Source: Antedon mediterranea
Lineage: Eukaryota; Echinodermata; Crinoidea; Comatulida; Antedonidae
NCBI RefSeq assembly: GCF_964355755.1
Contig: NC_092670.1
Span: 11,717,201-11,781,200 of the forward strand
Direction: 5' to 3'
DNA: 64,000 bases
Part shown: in pieces, positions 45,646 through 57,312 of the stretch
How the letters are laid out: every line of letters begins with the position of its first letter
Position numbering within the stretch: the first letter of the stretch is position 1
Made by a program: the position numbers and the translations under genes
Notes under the pieces: model-generated
Seen by the model: the letters and a program-made list of their open reading frames with translations, nothing else
The model's database searches: none
What the model was told of the DNA's origin: nothing

Positions 45646-46013
45646 GTAAGTATACAGTAGGCAACAATTTATTCAAAGAAATTAGAAGTACCGTTGATCC
45701 AACATCACTGCCACAGCTTACTAATTCATTACTAAAACAGTGCCAGGGACAGAAAACACTGATATGGCTTTAGAAGCATAAACATAACTGCGGAAACTTT
45801 CAGGTTGACAAATATGTTTTAGTTTTAACCGAAAGAGCGACCATTATATACTAATGTTCCAAAACTTGCATACTAAGAACCAACAAGTAATTTATTACTA
45901 CTGGCAGTTAGGTTCTCATTTCATTCATTGCTATTTACGCTAGTTGATGGGCCTGTCATCACTGTTTTAGTAAAGCTAAAGTAGAGTAAAGATTACTTTC
46001 TTTTCATTATCAG

Positions 46014-46265
46014 GTGATACAGAGAAGACAAGATGGATCAGTTGATTTCTACCGAAATTGGAAAGAATACAAAGAGGGTTTTGGAAACGCGAACACAGAG
46101 TTCTGGCTTGGTAATGAACAAATCAACCGTTTAACAGCTGATGGCGAATTTGAGCTATTGATAGAAATGACAGACCACTTGAATGTAATGAAGATCGCAA
46201 GATATTCTCTCTTTCGTATTGGTACTGAGGACTCTAACTATGTTTTGACTATCAGTGGATACACA
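46014..46265 (+). pseudogene. FReP-B exon 3, truncated by block S2'
   Basis: After [67 protein letters not shown]. The homologous FReP-A exon continues GTAG and a donor; here the sequence switches at 46265/46266 to GCGACGCTGG of S2'. Confidence 0.8.
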
Positions 46266-46488
46266 GCGACGCTGGAAACAAAGCTTTTTCCAGCCTGCTG
46301 CGTAAATGGTTCGTGCTTGGTACGTTTTGTTCATTAGTTTTCTCCTTAAAGAAGAGCTCCCCTCAAACTTTTATTATGTTTAGATAAGTTTAATTAAAGT
46401 GATTATACAAAAAAAAAAATAATAATATGGCAATATATTTAATAATATGGAAATAGTGCTTTTTAATATATTACATTTTTTTCTGCAG

Positions 46489-46689
46489 AGTCAACTACAA
46501 TGGCGATTGGTACGACCACACACGAGGCATCAGCAGTAAGTGAATTTGACACGTCCAACACGAACGGTCTTGCATTACGATCGACAACCATTACACATAC
46601 ATCAACTACAGAGTCAACGGCGAATGCTAAGACAACACCGATAAGTACAACTATAATCCAAAATTCACCAACGACAGAGTTAACTAATG
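46489..46689 (+). CDS. Orphan copy of the Thr/Ser-rich stalk exon
   Basis: Same 201 bases, acceptor and donor as FReP-A exon 2. Here no transmembrane exon precedes it (that copy lies 8 kb downstream), so it cannot be spliced in the usual order. Confidence 0.6.
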
Positions 46690-47793
46690 GTACAGCCATA
46701 ATATGGCAAATTGTTTTATCATTATTTACTTCTGAATTAAACTTTAGGGCAATTGGTTGCAACTTAAGTCCAATATAGGCCTATTCGACTTAATATGCAA
46801 TATATCACAATCATGTCATTAGCACAAATGCATAGATTAAGATATCGGACAAACTGAAAATGTAATCTGGCATCACATGCATATATTCAGTTTATATTAA
46901 AAAATATTTAATGATATTTACCAGGATTTAATTAGTATAGATAGAGATAGCCACATGCGATGGTAAAATAGACCTAACTAGAATAGCTAAATTACGTACA
47001 TTTCCTGTTTTTAATATTTATTGTCGTTGCAATGTAAAACAAGAATATTTCTTACAAAAAACGCTTCTCGCTTATTGTTATTGCTAAGGTCAAGTCTGGG
47101 GGTCACTTCAAGTATCCTATTACAAACAAAAACTTCAATGGACTGTTTTGATAATAATTCAATGATTATCTGACAGCGAATTATAGTAATATCATGGGAC
47201 TCATAAATACCAAAAATGCTTTGGGATTTGTCGACTCTTTTCCCAGCCGTTTTTTGGATTCAACAGGTGAAATTATAGTGGAGTTTCCATTTTAACAAAA
47301 ATGTCAAAGTGTAGTACTATAAAGCTGCTTGATTTCATCTAATGAATGAGTCATCTCGTGTGACGTAGCGGGCTAGAGCAGCAGGGTGAAAAATACTTTT
47401 ACTTCTATCAAGTTTAATCATCACTGTTCCGACGTACGCAAAGCAGAAAACGATGTGTAATAATATGTACGATAAACGGCAATATGCTAACGTCGTCGGC
47501 TCTAATTAATTAACCAATAATTAATATAATTAATAATATATAATAATAATTATTATTATTATTATTATAAAGTGCTTTAAGAATACGATTTATTTTATCG
47601 GAAGAAACAATTGAGGAAAATATATAATTATTAAGAATTAGAATGTTGTAAGATGTAAATGAAACACTGGTAAACAAATGTTAATAGAAATGCGTGCGTT
47701 TGTTTTTGCGTGTAAAATTTTACCTAATAAAATGAACTTGAAATATTAGTAAAACACCACTACTCAAGAGAAGATGCTAAGGCATTGAAGAAT

Positions 47794-48195
47794 TTATTTT
47801 TTAGATATGTTTCTGAACAGGCTCAGAATGAATTTCTGACTGTGTGCGTCATGAAGAAGGTACATGGAAAACCCCGTCATATGGGTCGTTGATTTGTCCG
47901 TAGTCATTGCATTTTGCCGGGGATTCCCCATCATTTAAGTATTTCCGTAGTACCCTATTTATCTTCATTTCCCTACGTCCGTAATATTGGGCCAAATTTC
48001 CGTAGTAATTACGGGCGTTCCGAACTTTGAAATAACAGTGTTTAATTGCTTCTTTCTGCAAATTTCTTTCATATTTTCTTTTCTGGAGTGTTGATAATAG
48101 GCCTAGTAATTAGTTTGGGGACTTCCTCTGACGTTCGTATTGAACGCAACACAAATGTTATCCTTAGTCGCATTTTTATCCGAATTATTACTCAT
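47794..48195 (-). pseudogene. Unidentified minus-strand gene remnant in S2'
   Basis: Second copy of the remnant at 27480-27882. Here the middle is open (NARNYYGNLAQYYGRREMKI, then KYLNDGESPAKCNDYG) but one extra base near 47860 shifts the end, giving a stop after HVPSS. The two copies are therefore broken at different places. Family unknown. Confidence 0.45.
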
Positions 48196-48268
48196 TTTGT
48201 TTGTATATTATTGACATGATATGATATGTTCATTTATTCTGTGCATGTTGAAATATGTTAAATGCATA

Positions 48269-48640
48269 TGGGTACCATATGGGATTCATCTTGTTTTGCA
48301 CCCGATACCCATGTGGGTCCCATATTGAGTGGCCTATCCCAGAACCCACATGGGGCCCATATCCGAAGACTTCATGGGCAAATTATGTGTTGCCCATATG
48401 GGATTTTAACAGTTTTGCACCCAAGCCCCATGTGGGTCCAATCTTGGTGAGCCCATTCCAAACAAAACCCATATGGGGCCCATATCTGAAAACAAATGGG
48501 TATCATAATTGGTTGCCAATATTGGATTCTTCTGGTTTTGCTCCCAGTACCCATGTGGGTCCCATCTTAGGAAGCCCATCCCATACAAAACCCATATGGC
48601 CCCATATCCAGAAACGTATGGGCATTGCAATGGGCTATCG
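48269..48640. repeat. ATGGGCCCATATG-type satellite, three ~120-bp units
   Basis: Marker TTTTGC(A/T)CCC...CCCATGTGGGTCC recurs at about 48294, 48412 and 48535. Related in word content to the array at 52853-53910 but with a different period and more diverged. Overlapping frames on both strands are repeat-encoded. Confidence 0.8.
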
Positions 48641-49759
48641 AAATGTAAAAGAATCCACAGATGCACAACTTACACATACAGGACAATTATAAATACTGTT
48701 ATGAATTTATTATTTATAATTTGCGTGACAAAGGCTACTGGAACACCCGATTCTGTAGCTGTTAGTACATTCAACGTGGAAGACTATTGACAGATAGGTC
48801 TCTGGTAGACTGTCAATAGTCTTCCACGTTGAATGTACTAATAGCTACAGAATCGGGTGACTGGAAATAGCTGAAGTGAGTACTTGATGAGTGATTTATC
48901 GAAAGTCAAATTCTTTACAACAACAAAAATACTAAATGATCTATAAATAATGAAAAATTTGACAATGTTCAACATGAATCTGTAGCGTTTAAACCAAGCG
49001 TCGTAAAGTTTATCTACGGGTTTTATTTCGGGCTTATCAAGCCTTCCATCGCGCCCCATCAGTACTTCTTTGCCTTCTACAAAATTGTCACTTTGTCATT
49101 TGTTGCCACAATATTTGATTTTGGGTTCCTGAAAAAGAAACAAAAATGTAAACTCAATTATTTACGTATCTTAGATTGCCAAATTTGTAAACAAAACACT
49201 GTTGAGGACAGATTTATTTCGATCGATTATGATATTTTTAATAATGATTTAAAAAATAAATCTATTCCAAGATTTATTTATGTTACCCTCCTATTAACAA
49301 GTTAATATGTTTATATGTTAATATTGTTTTATTATTTTCTATAATTTAGAAAAACAATGTCCACCTTGCTTTTGAAAGGAGAAATAATTATGAAATTTGA
49401 ATTATAGTATTATAAGTGTACATGAATACGTTCCTTAATAATTGAAAGAAGACTAATATATAATTCAGATAATTCAGATAATATTTATTTAGATATGAAT
49501 GAATAATACAAAATAGAAAAAAGATATTAAAGTGAACCTAGATAAAGCAGTAATTGGTAGTCATTATTATCATGGATCCCTTCTAGAAGTTAAAAACTTG
49601 TCTCTTAGGGATCCACAACAAAACACATTACTAAAAAAAATTAAAAAAACCTAGAATATATAATTACATAATTTAGGATAAGAAATTACAGTATAATAAC
49701 ATATAACTAACATCTTCTTTATAAAAATTATTTAAATTATGTGATTTAAACGCACTTAC
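48641..49759. other. Spacer with hairpin and an uncertain minus-strand frame
   Basis: Mostly AT-rich. A minus-strand frame down from about 49097 reads FVEGKEVLMGRDGRLDKPEI, then DKLYDAWFKRYRFML. Its amino-acid usage looks natural but no family was recognised, and it runs into the hairpin at 48745-48858. Confidence 0.35.
48745..48858. repeat. Near-perfect hairpin, 49-bp arms, 16-nt loop
   Basis: 48745-48793 pairs with 48810-48858, with one mismatch (GCTGTTAG against CTAATAGC). Loop ATAGGTCTCTGGTAGA. Arm ends ACCCGATTCTGTAGC / GCTACAGAATCGGGT. Confidence 0.9.
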
Positions 49760-49884
49760 CGATGTTAGATTATACAGGCATCTTATTTTTTCTGAAATTT
49801 CTTTCCAGTCCGATTGATTTTTGTTAGCTAGTGCTACAATGTTATTGTACTGGCTATCTCGGCTACATAATACGAGCCTATGAT
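49760..49884 (-). CDS. Orphan candidate exon of unknown gene
   Basis: Between a good acceptor (CACATTTTCAG) and donor (TCG|GTAAGTG), 125 bases encode HRLVLCSRDSQYNNIVALAN, then KNQSDWKEISEKIRCLYNLTS, with no stop (phase 1 to 0). The composition is typical of real protein. No partner exons were found nearby, and the LINE at 50107 lies just upstream on this strand. Confidence 0.4.
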
Positions 49885-50106
49885 CTGAAAATGTGTTAAA
49901 TAGAAATATAACTTAAGATGATTTTTATATAATAATTATACACAAAACATGGACCTCTAACATGTTATAATCTGCTAGCCATGGCCTAGCCTGCTTCTTA
50001 AACATACATTCTGCACACATGCATTTAATGCCTAAAATAATATTGTAATTAAAAGCTTTACATTGTTACATTACCGGCCGTATTATATAATAATAAATAG
50101 AAGCCG

Positions 50107-52180
50107 GTTAACACTAAACCGTTCGTTATAGGTAATGTTTATAGACCACCAAATTCGTGTACTGGATTTGTTGATATAATGCATGATCAAATATCTTTTA
50201 TACTAGATAGTATAAGAGAGATTATTGTTGTTGGTGACTTAAATTGGAATATATTTGATAAACAGCATTCTCGGAACATTAAAACCCTCCACCAAATTTT
50301 CCAATTAAACCAGTATATTAAAACTCCAACGCGCGTAACAGAAAACAGTAGTAGTTGTATTGATTTAATTTTTTCAAATAGGGATGACTTTATAAGCAAA
50401 ACTGGAGTTGTACCAATTGGAATTAGCGATCACTCATTGATATATGCAATACGTAAAAAAATTAAAATAAAATTGCCCCCGCGTATTTACATACGAGAAC
50501 CTTCCGGAAATTTAACAAAGATTTGTTTATTTCTGATCTTGCATCTGCTCCGTGGAGTATTTGTGAGGCGTCCGAGGATGCTGACGAGGCTTGGGACATT
50601 TGGAAACACATACAGGAGGATGTAAACATGAACTTAACAACTACCGTCCAATATCTGTTATACCTATTGTTATGAAAGTTTTTGAAAGATGCATCCATAA
50701 TCAAGTTATGAATCATATAAATGAGTTTAATTTATTATGTAAAAATCAATCTGGTTTTAGGTCGTTACATTCAACTTCTACTACACTGATAGATGTATGC
50801 AATTATATATATAAAAATATTGATAATGGCTTGGTAACTGGAGCAATTTTTCTTGACCTAAAAAAGGCGTTTGATACGGTAGACCACGATATTTTATTAC
50901 GTAAATTATGCACCTTTGGAATGATAAACACTGAGCTTGCATGGTTCAGTAATTATTTAAAAAATCGCAAACAATTTGTTAATTTTAATGGAAAAAAATC
51001 TGAAATTTTAAATGTCAACTATGGGGTACCACAAGGCTCAATGCTTGGTCCTTTGTTGTTTATTTTATACATAAATGACTTACATGATAGTGTTGATGGG
51101 ATTTGTAAAACAGTCCTCTATGCAGACGACACTGCGCTTTTTTATGCATGTAAATCAAATGAAGAGCTTACAACAGTTTTAACTGAACAGTTGGAAAATG
51201 TAAAACAATGGTTAGATAAACATAAATTAACTCTAAACATTGATAAAACCAAATACATGCTTTTTGGTACTCATGCACGTGTTAATAAAACAACAGATGA
51301 AACAGTAATTTTTGATAACATTCCGATTGAGAAAGTTGAAACGTTTAAATATTTGGGACTTACATTTGATGAACAACTCTCATGGAAAGTACATATTGAT
51401 TCTATATGTGCAAAACTATCAAAAATTCTACATCTATTTTATAGATTGAAAAGTTTTACATCTCCTAAAATTATTAAAAGATTATACAATGTTCTATTTT
51501 TATCACATATTGACTATTGTTCAACAGTCTGGGGTACTGGTTCAAACGCCCATATTTTAAAATTGCAAAGGGTACAAAATAGAGCTGCGCGATTAATACT
51601 AGGTGCTGATATTCGAACTCCTGTTAGACAAATGCATTATGATTTAGGTTGGCTAACAATTAAGACAAGAATTGAATATCATACAATTTGTACAATATTT
51701 AGATGTTTACAAGAATCTGTACCTTCATACTTATGTGATGTTTTGCAATATATTAGTAGTGTACACAATATTCAAACCAGAAACTATGAAAATAATCTGT
51801 TGTATTTGCCCAGATGTAACCTCGAAATATACAAACGTAGTTTTGTTTATTATGGAAGTTCACTCTGGAATGGCCTACCTTATGAATTAAGAAAACAAAA
51901 CAATTATAACCGTTTTAAATCACTTGTTAAGATTCATTTATTGTTGCCGGTGGTCTAGGATGGTTCCAGTGAAATATATTTAAATATGGTATAAAAGTTA
52001 TAATAATAATGAGAACATGCATTGAAGTTTAGTTTTAGTTTAAGTTTTAGTTTAAGTTTAGTTTAAGTTGTTTTCAAATTTTGTTTAAATGTGCCGTAGG
52101 GCCCCTCGGAAGAGCAGTTTTATTTTTACTGAGAGGGCTACCCTACTGAAAGAAAACGAAATAAATAAATAAATAAATAG
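50107..52180 (+). mobile_element. 5'-truncated CR1/Jockey-like LINE with internal deletion
   Basis: Starts within the endonuclease (FVIGNVYRPPNS, VVGDLNWNIF, GISDHSLIYA). A frameshift near 50493 is followed by linker FRKFNKDLFISDLASAP, then a deletion joins it to the RT N-terminus NNYRPISVIPIV. The tail is (AAAT)n at about 52160-52180. It separates the two satellite patches between S2' and S1'. Confidence 0.8.
50591..51958 (+). pseudogene. Reverse transcriptase of the LINE
   Basis: About 450 open codons without an ATG at the start. Motifs: NNYRPISVIPIVMKVFERCI, QSGFRSLHSTST, IFLDLKKAFDTVDHDILLRK (motif A), YGVPQGSMLGPLLFILYIND (motif B), VLYADDTALFY (motif C), KLTLNIDKTKYMLFGT, FKYLGLTFDEQLSW, then the C-terminal RAARLILGADIRTP and LWNGLPYELRKQNNYNRFKS. 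The RT is complete from motif 1, but the endonuclease link is deleted, so the copy is not autonomous. Confidence 0.85.
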
Positions 52181-52852
52181 AAGAGTATTCAAATTAATAA
52201 CTTACCTTACATCTTGTTGCACTATAGTTTACTTTTGAAGACATAATTATGCTGTTGAGTCAATTTCATTTGACAGAACGCTGTAATGAACACTATGTGG
52301 TATAGTGTACTGTATTAAAAAGGTACAGTATTAAAAGCTTAAACTGATTTCAGGTTTGAGGTGTTTCAAATGTGGGAGAACTCGACATTGAGGTCAGTTT
52401 ATGTTCCATTGGCCAATGGCAATGGTTATTTTACTATGGTCATCATATTGGAATGTGCCTTAACAGTTAATGCTCGGTTAGGGAATACTGTACTTGCCTT
52501 TGAAAGTTGACCTCGGATTGTTTCATTGTCAAAGATTCCCAATCATTATATAGTGCATGCCTATATAAAACATTATGAATGCATTGATTTTAGTACTTAG
52601 TTTGTTTTAATTCATATTGGTCGATAGGTATTGTATTGTTTAATACTGTATCGTGCCACCCAATCTTCAATACTTTTCATTCCCATACTTCAGTAATTTT
52701 ATCTGTCTGTAATATTGAAATGTATATCTTAAATCTTTTCAGTACTGTTAATTACACCATCTTTATGGAAATGTTTACATATAGTAGGTTCATGTACGTT
52801 TTATACGTTTTTACGTTTTGTGGGTAACAAATAATTTACCAGGGCGTTTCTT
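52181..52852. other. AT-rich spacer, nothing recognised
   Basis: No gene or clear repeat between the LINE tail and the satellite. Confidence 0.5.
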
Positions 52853-53910
52853 ATCCCATATGTGGCAACTGCATGCCCATATATTTTACAGATGAACCCC
52901 ATGTATGTTGTGGGTGTACCAAAATGCATTTGTAATGGGACCCATATGTATGCCCATGCTTTTCGCTTACGAATCCCATATGGACCACAAATGGGCAACC
53001 CATATGTATTTGCCCATATATTGTACAGATGGGCCCCATGTAAGTTGTATATGGGCATACCCATATGTATCAGCCCAGGTTTATGGCATATGGGCCCCGT
53101 GTATTTTTTGTGTGGGCAAACCCATATGTATTTGCCCATGCTTTTAGCTTATGAATCCCATATTAGTCACAAATGGGCAACCCATATGTACCTGCCCATC
53201 TATTGTATAGGTGGGCCCCATGTACGTTGTATATGGGCATACCCATATGTATCAGCCCATGTTTATGGCATGTGGGCCCCATGTATTGTGTGTGTGGGAA
53301 AACCCATATGTATTTGCCCATGCTTTTAGCCCACGATACCCATATGGCAGGCCTGCCATATGGGTAAAAAATGGGAAACCCATATGACCAGCCCATAAAT
53401 TGTATATATGGGCCCCATGTACATTGTATATGGGCATACCCATATGTATCAGCCCATGTTTATGGCATGTGGGCCCCATGTATTTTTTGTATGGGAAAAC
53501 CCATATGTATTTGCCCATGCTTTTAACTTACAAATCCCATATGGGTCACAAATGGGCAACCCATATGTATCTGCCCATATATTATACAGATGGGCCCCAT
53601 GTACAGTATGGGCATACCCATATGTAACAACCCAGGTTTATGTCATATGGGCCCCATGTATATTGGGTGTGGGCAAACCCATATGCATTTTCCCAGCTTT
53701 TGGTTTATGAATCCCATATGGGTTGAAAATGGGCAAGCCCATATGTATCTGCCCATATATTTTACAGATGGGCCCCATGTGGGTAAAATGTGGGCAGGTT
53801 ATATGTGTGTTTTCCCTCCTGGGCCCCATATGGGTTGAATATTCCATAGCCAACATAAACTTGCCCAGGTAATTTATATATATGGGCCCCATATGGGCTT
53901 GCTACCTGGG
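52853..53910. repeat. CCCATATGTAT-N2-GCCCAT satellite, ~60-bp period
   Basis: CCCATATGTAT(TT/CA/CT)GCCCAT recurs at about 53131, 53180, 53241, 53302, 53440, 53500 and 53560, with GGGCCCCATGTA words between. Three or four sub-units form a higher-order unit near 200 bp. ATGGGC and GCCCAT alternate, so each unit is internally self-complementary. Many long frames on both strands (Met-Gly-Pro/His-Met words) arise from the repeat. Confidence 0.85.
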
Positions 53911-54688
53911 TGGGTTTGTGTCGATAGAGTTCAGGCACGTTCACAGACAAATATTTTTTTTTATTATTGTATCAATGCAGCTAGAAATGTTTATGAAAGG
54001 GTGAAAAGAGCTATTGGGAGGCCTATAGATAATACCAACAATGCTATTTTTAGTCGCGAGCTCACTATGTCGGTTGGTTGGTCGGTCGGTTGGTAAAAAC
54101 ACTAACTTGAGCACGCTACTGCAGCCATATTGTTGGTAACAGATTCTATAATAGCATGGCTTCGTATAGAAGTCATGCTGATGATATCGCATAATTATAC
54201 ACAAGTCAATTGTATGTCAGTTTAGATCATAGGTCGGAGGATGATTTATCTGCTGCTACACACAAACTTACTGGGTGCATTGATGAAATACGTCTTAGGA
54301 TGGTTAGCGAAACAAAACAAAAAAAACAGAGCTCTTCTTGATTTTAAGCAATAGCCATATTCAATCTTTATCTCACCTTAATTTAATCAAAATGTGCTAT
54401 TCTAGACTGGCTTATGAGTTATTGTTTGTATTTTTATGGCACTGATCATATCTATCTTAGTAGAAAACTCTCTTCTAGACTTACTATCACGCAAAAGAAT
54501 ATTTTTGTATTCCAAAGAAACTTGACACGTGTGTTTCCTTGTTTATTTCGTCTCCATGACTACTTGCTGTAGCTAATATCATTTATGTTGCCAGTGTGTT
54601 ATACAGTAATTTGATATTTGGATACATGACAGTCATAAACACTGGACACGAAACACTAACGGGGAAATCTATCAATTACATTTGAATT

Positions 54689-54965
54689 ATGAGTAGTGGA
54701 AAAGAAACAAATGGAAACACAGGCGTTGAGGCAATCACTATTTCAATTCACGGAACGGCAAACGATAATACATCGGGTGAAATAAGATGTGGGGCAACCA
54801 AACGTTTTGTCTTTCAAGATGTAAAGCAACAAGATAGGTCAGGGTGCAAATCCTGGATTGAAGAACATATTATGGCCATTATTGTAGGAGCAGTTATGTT
54901 AATATTAGTAGTTGTTGCAGTCACTGTCACGTTGTGTCTTCTTTCCATTGACTCTACTTCCACTG
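54689..54965 (+). CDS. Second copy of the cytoplasmic/transmembrane exon
   Basis: Same 92-codon exon as FReP-A exon 1, with the same GTAAGT donor. It could be exon 1 of a further FReP gene whose later exons lie beyond the window; nothing matching a stalk or fibrinogen exon follows within 9 kb. Confidence 0.6.
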
Positions 54966-55185
54966 GTAAGTACTTCATAAGTACTTCAACATGGTCGCCC
55001 ACGACCGGTAAGCACCTCCGGCGGGGCGCTCCCCTGTGGGGTACGGTGAAAAATGTCTTCTACTTTAATAGTGACCACCACAGGTGAGTATAAAAGGACA
55101 AAAACAGGATGAATCCTGTTTGTCCCTTGGAAGCACTATGCCGATCGTGAGCGACTCAGTAGGCATAACAAGTATGTACTCAATA

Positions 55186-55430
55186 TCATTTCTTTAGTTT
55201 CTTTTTTAGCAGAGTAGGCCTATAGAGATTTTGAGCTATTGGTTTTATAGAGCGCGTTCCATGTATTTGGTCCGTGAATGAATATGAATCTGTGTGACTT
55301 ATTGCAAGTCTGGAGAATGGTATGCACATTTTCGATGAATTTCTAAGGGTTTTTGCGCGTTCACTTTTTAAACTTTGATCAAGTAGGCCTAATTGTCGAA
55401 GATGATATTGAGTCATAAAACATATTGTCT
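55186..55430 (-). pseudogene. LINE C-terminal fragment inside S1'
   Basis: Minus strand: HGPNTWNALYKTNSSKSL matches the conserved GPxxWNxLPxxxxxSxS end of CR1/Jockey reverse transcriptases. Preceding codons (QYHLRQLGLLDQSLKSER) are in an offset frame. Not present in copy A. Confidence 0.55.
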
Positions 55431-55511
55431 ATTTAACCTACTCACAATTTACGATTTAAATAAGTTACAGCCTGTAACTTATTTAAATCGTAAATTGTGA
55501 GTAGGTTAAAT
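55431..55511. repeat. Perfect hairpin, 40-bp arms, 1-nt loop
   Basis: 55431-55470 is the exact reverse complement of 55472-55511 (ATTTAACCTACTCACAAT...ATTGTGAGTAGGTTAAAT). It lies at the right edge of the S1' replacement region, just before copy A and copy B become alignable again. Confidence 0.95.
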
Positions 55512-55794
55512 TGTTTAAATAAGGGTACGTGATCTAGTATCTCTTTTCGAGTTCGTTATTATTCTAACTATTAATTTTTGTGACTTATGTAGTTTTTTCA
55601 ATTCAATGTGTTGGGTATTCATTTGCCCATATAATGTTTCTATATTGAAGATGTGGCAAGATAAGAGCGTTATAATATAGATTTATTAATATATGTGTAA
55701 AGGAAAAATATTTTTACTTTGCAGATGATACCAAAGGCCTTAGAAATCTCATTACATATATATTTGATGTGGGGTTTCCAGCTTAAATTTCGTT

Positions 55795-56122
55795 TATCTC
55801 TTAGTTTTAAATATAGATATCTTAGTTTTAAATAGAGATATCTCTATTAATAGAGATATCTTTGTTAACAGAGATATCTCCATTTAAAACTAAGATATCT
55901 CTATTAAAAACTAAGATATCTCTAAATAAAACTAAGATATCTTAGTTTTTAATAATAGAGATATCTCTATTTATAGAGATCTCGATTAATAGAGATATCT
56001 CTATTAAAAACTAAGATATCTTAGTTTTAAATAGAGATATCTTAGTTTTTAATAGAGATACCTTAGTTTTAAATAGAGATAGGCCTATGTCTATTAATTA
56101 GTTTTAAAGATATCTTTATTTC
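55795..56122. repeat. Compound palindrome cluster built on GATATC (copy B)
   Basis: Same structure as 24131-24452 with several single-base differences (for example TCTCTGTTAAC versus TCTTTGTTAAC). Confidence 0.85.
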
Positions 56123-57312
56123 TGAATAAATGACAGCTTGGCGCGCCATACTCTACTGTTAGATATATAAACACATAATATACAAATAAACTTTATTAGT
56201 GACAGTTGCAACGTTTTAATTAATAATCATAAAAAATATAAACGTTGTAGTGATGTATCGTTACAAAGTTTACAATTTCAATCTACTATAACAGAGACAG
56301 TTTTAATAATGTATTAAATCGCAAATGTTTTGCTTTATTTAGTGGTATGTTATTTATGGTTTATGGTTTTATGGTTTTAAATTTATATAGCGCAAAATAC
56401 AAATATAGTCTCTATGCGCTGTTTAGCACAAGTGTGAAAATGAAAAAATGTTGATGTAAAATAAACCATGAAATAGCCTAAAAACCGAATAAATTGACCA
56501 AGACAACAGAAAAAGTCCGAAAACGGAATCTCACATCACCTATCACCACACTGTTTCACTAACTTGTCAAGACATTGTTCATAGTGATGTGAGCATCTGA
56601 CTATCCTGCCTAACAAACAATAAAATTAATAAAATGTATATTTATAGGCCTATAAAACATGAAACAATATTTCGTTACTAAAAGTAGAGCAGTTAATGCC
56701 ATGAGGTGTGCATGAAACTTGGCACAACATTTCTTTGATGTATATAGATTCAAAATATCGGGGGTGCCAAAGTGTCCAATGTCCGGTATGGCGGCCATCT
56801 TGATTTCAAAATGGCCACCACAAAAACAAAAAAAAATGTTCATATCTTGGTAACTATACACATTAGAGAATTAACTGGTCTCAAATTGTTCACAAACTAT
56901 ATATTTCTATTTGCTCTAATAAAAAATTTCGTCCAAAAATGACTAGAAATGACATTTCTTTCAGTTTGACCATTGACCTCGTATTTGTATATTATCTCTA
57001 TAACTACTGGTCATTTTCAATCGATTTTGGTGTCATTTTGTTCAGAATAAATACATTTATATTTGTAGTAATGAAACGTTTTCACATAAAATGACCGGAA
57101 ATACAATTTATGACCGTTGACGCCAATTATGAACACACTGTATGTGGTTTACATTGGTATAAATGCACCTAATTTGACTACATAAATCATATTGTCTATT
57201 TATTCGTTTATGAAAACGACAATGTATTATCCTGCGATACGTACATTTGAAATCACAAGTTTTTTTACGCTGGAATTACTGTGTATTCGAGAACCATGTG
57301 TGGAGAGGGCGC

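Larger units (their letters stand above)
44699..46265 (+). pseudogene. FReP-B: secreted PAN-fibrinogen-related gene, truncated
   Basis: Exons 44699-44996 (signal peptide plus PAN), 45511-45645 (start of fibrinogen-like domain) and 46014 to about 46265 ([16 protein letters not shown] to VLTISGYT). Exon 3 closely matches FReP-A exon 4 but is cut after GGATACACA and continues straight into duplicated block S2'. The last third of the fibrinogen domain, with the calcium site, is missing. Exon 1 ends in phase 1 whereas exon 2 as written needs phase 0; relative to FReP-A its start lacks two bases, and joining gives a stop within eight codons. Both defects argue for a pseudogene, although an unseen small exon could rescue the phase. 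Confidence 0.7.
46266..48268. repeat. Duplicated block S2' (copy B)
   Basis: Near-identical to 25954-27955, same orientation. The left edge abuts truncated FReP-B exon 3; the right edge abuts satellite. Confidence 0.9.
53911..57312. repeat. Duplicated block S1' (copy B)
   Basis: Near-identical to 22197-25646, same orientation, except the replacement at 55171-55517. The left edge abuts satellite. The right edge, after GGAGAGGGCGC, continues into sequence different from copy A. Confidence 0.9.

Noticed and set aside
48255-48790. Several frames on both strands with Met-Gly-Pro-His words
   Set aside because: Encoded by the ATGGGCCCATATG satellite in every frame.
52801-53950. Ten or more overlapping frames on both strands
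   Set aside because: Same reason: a self-complementary satellite lacking stop codons.
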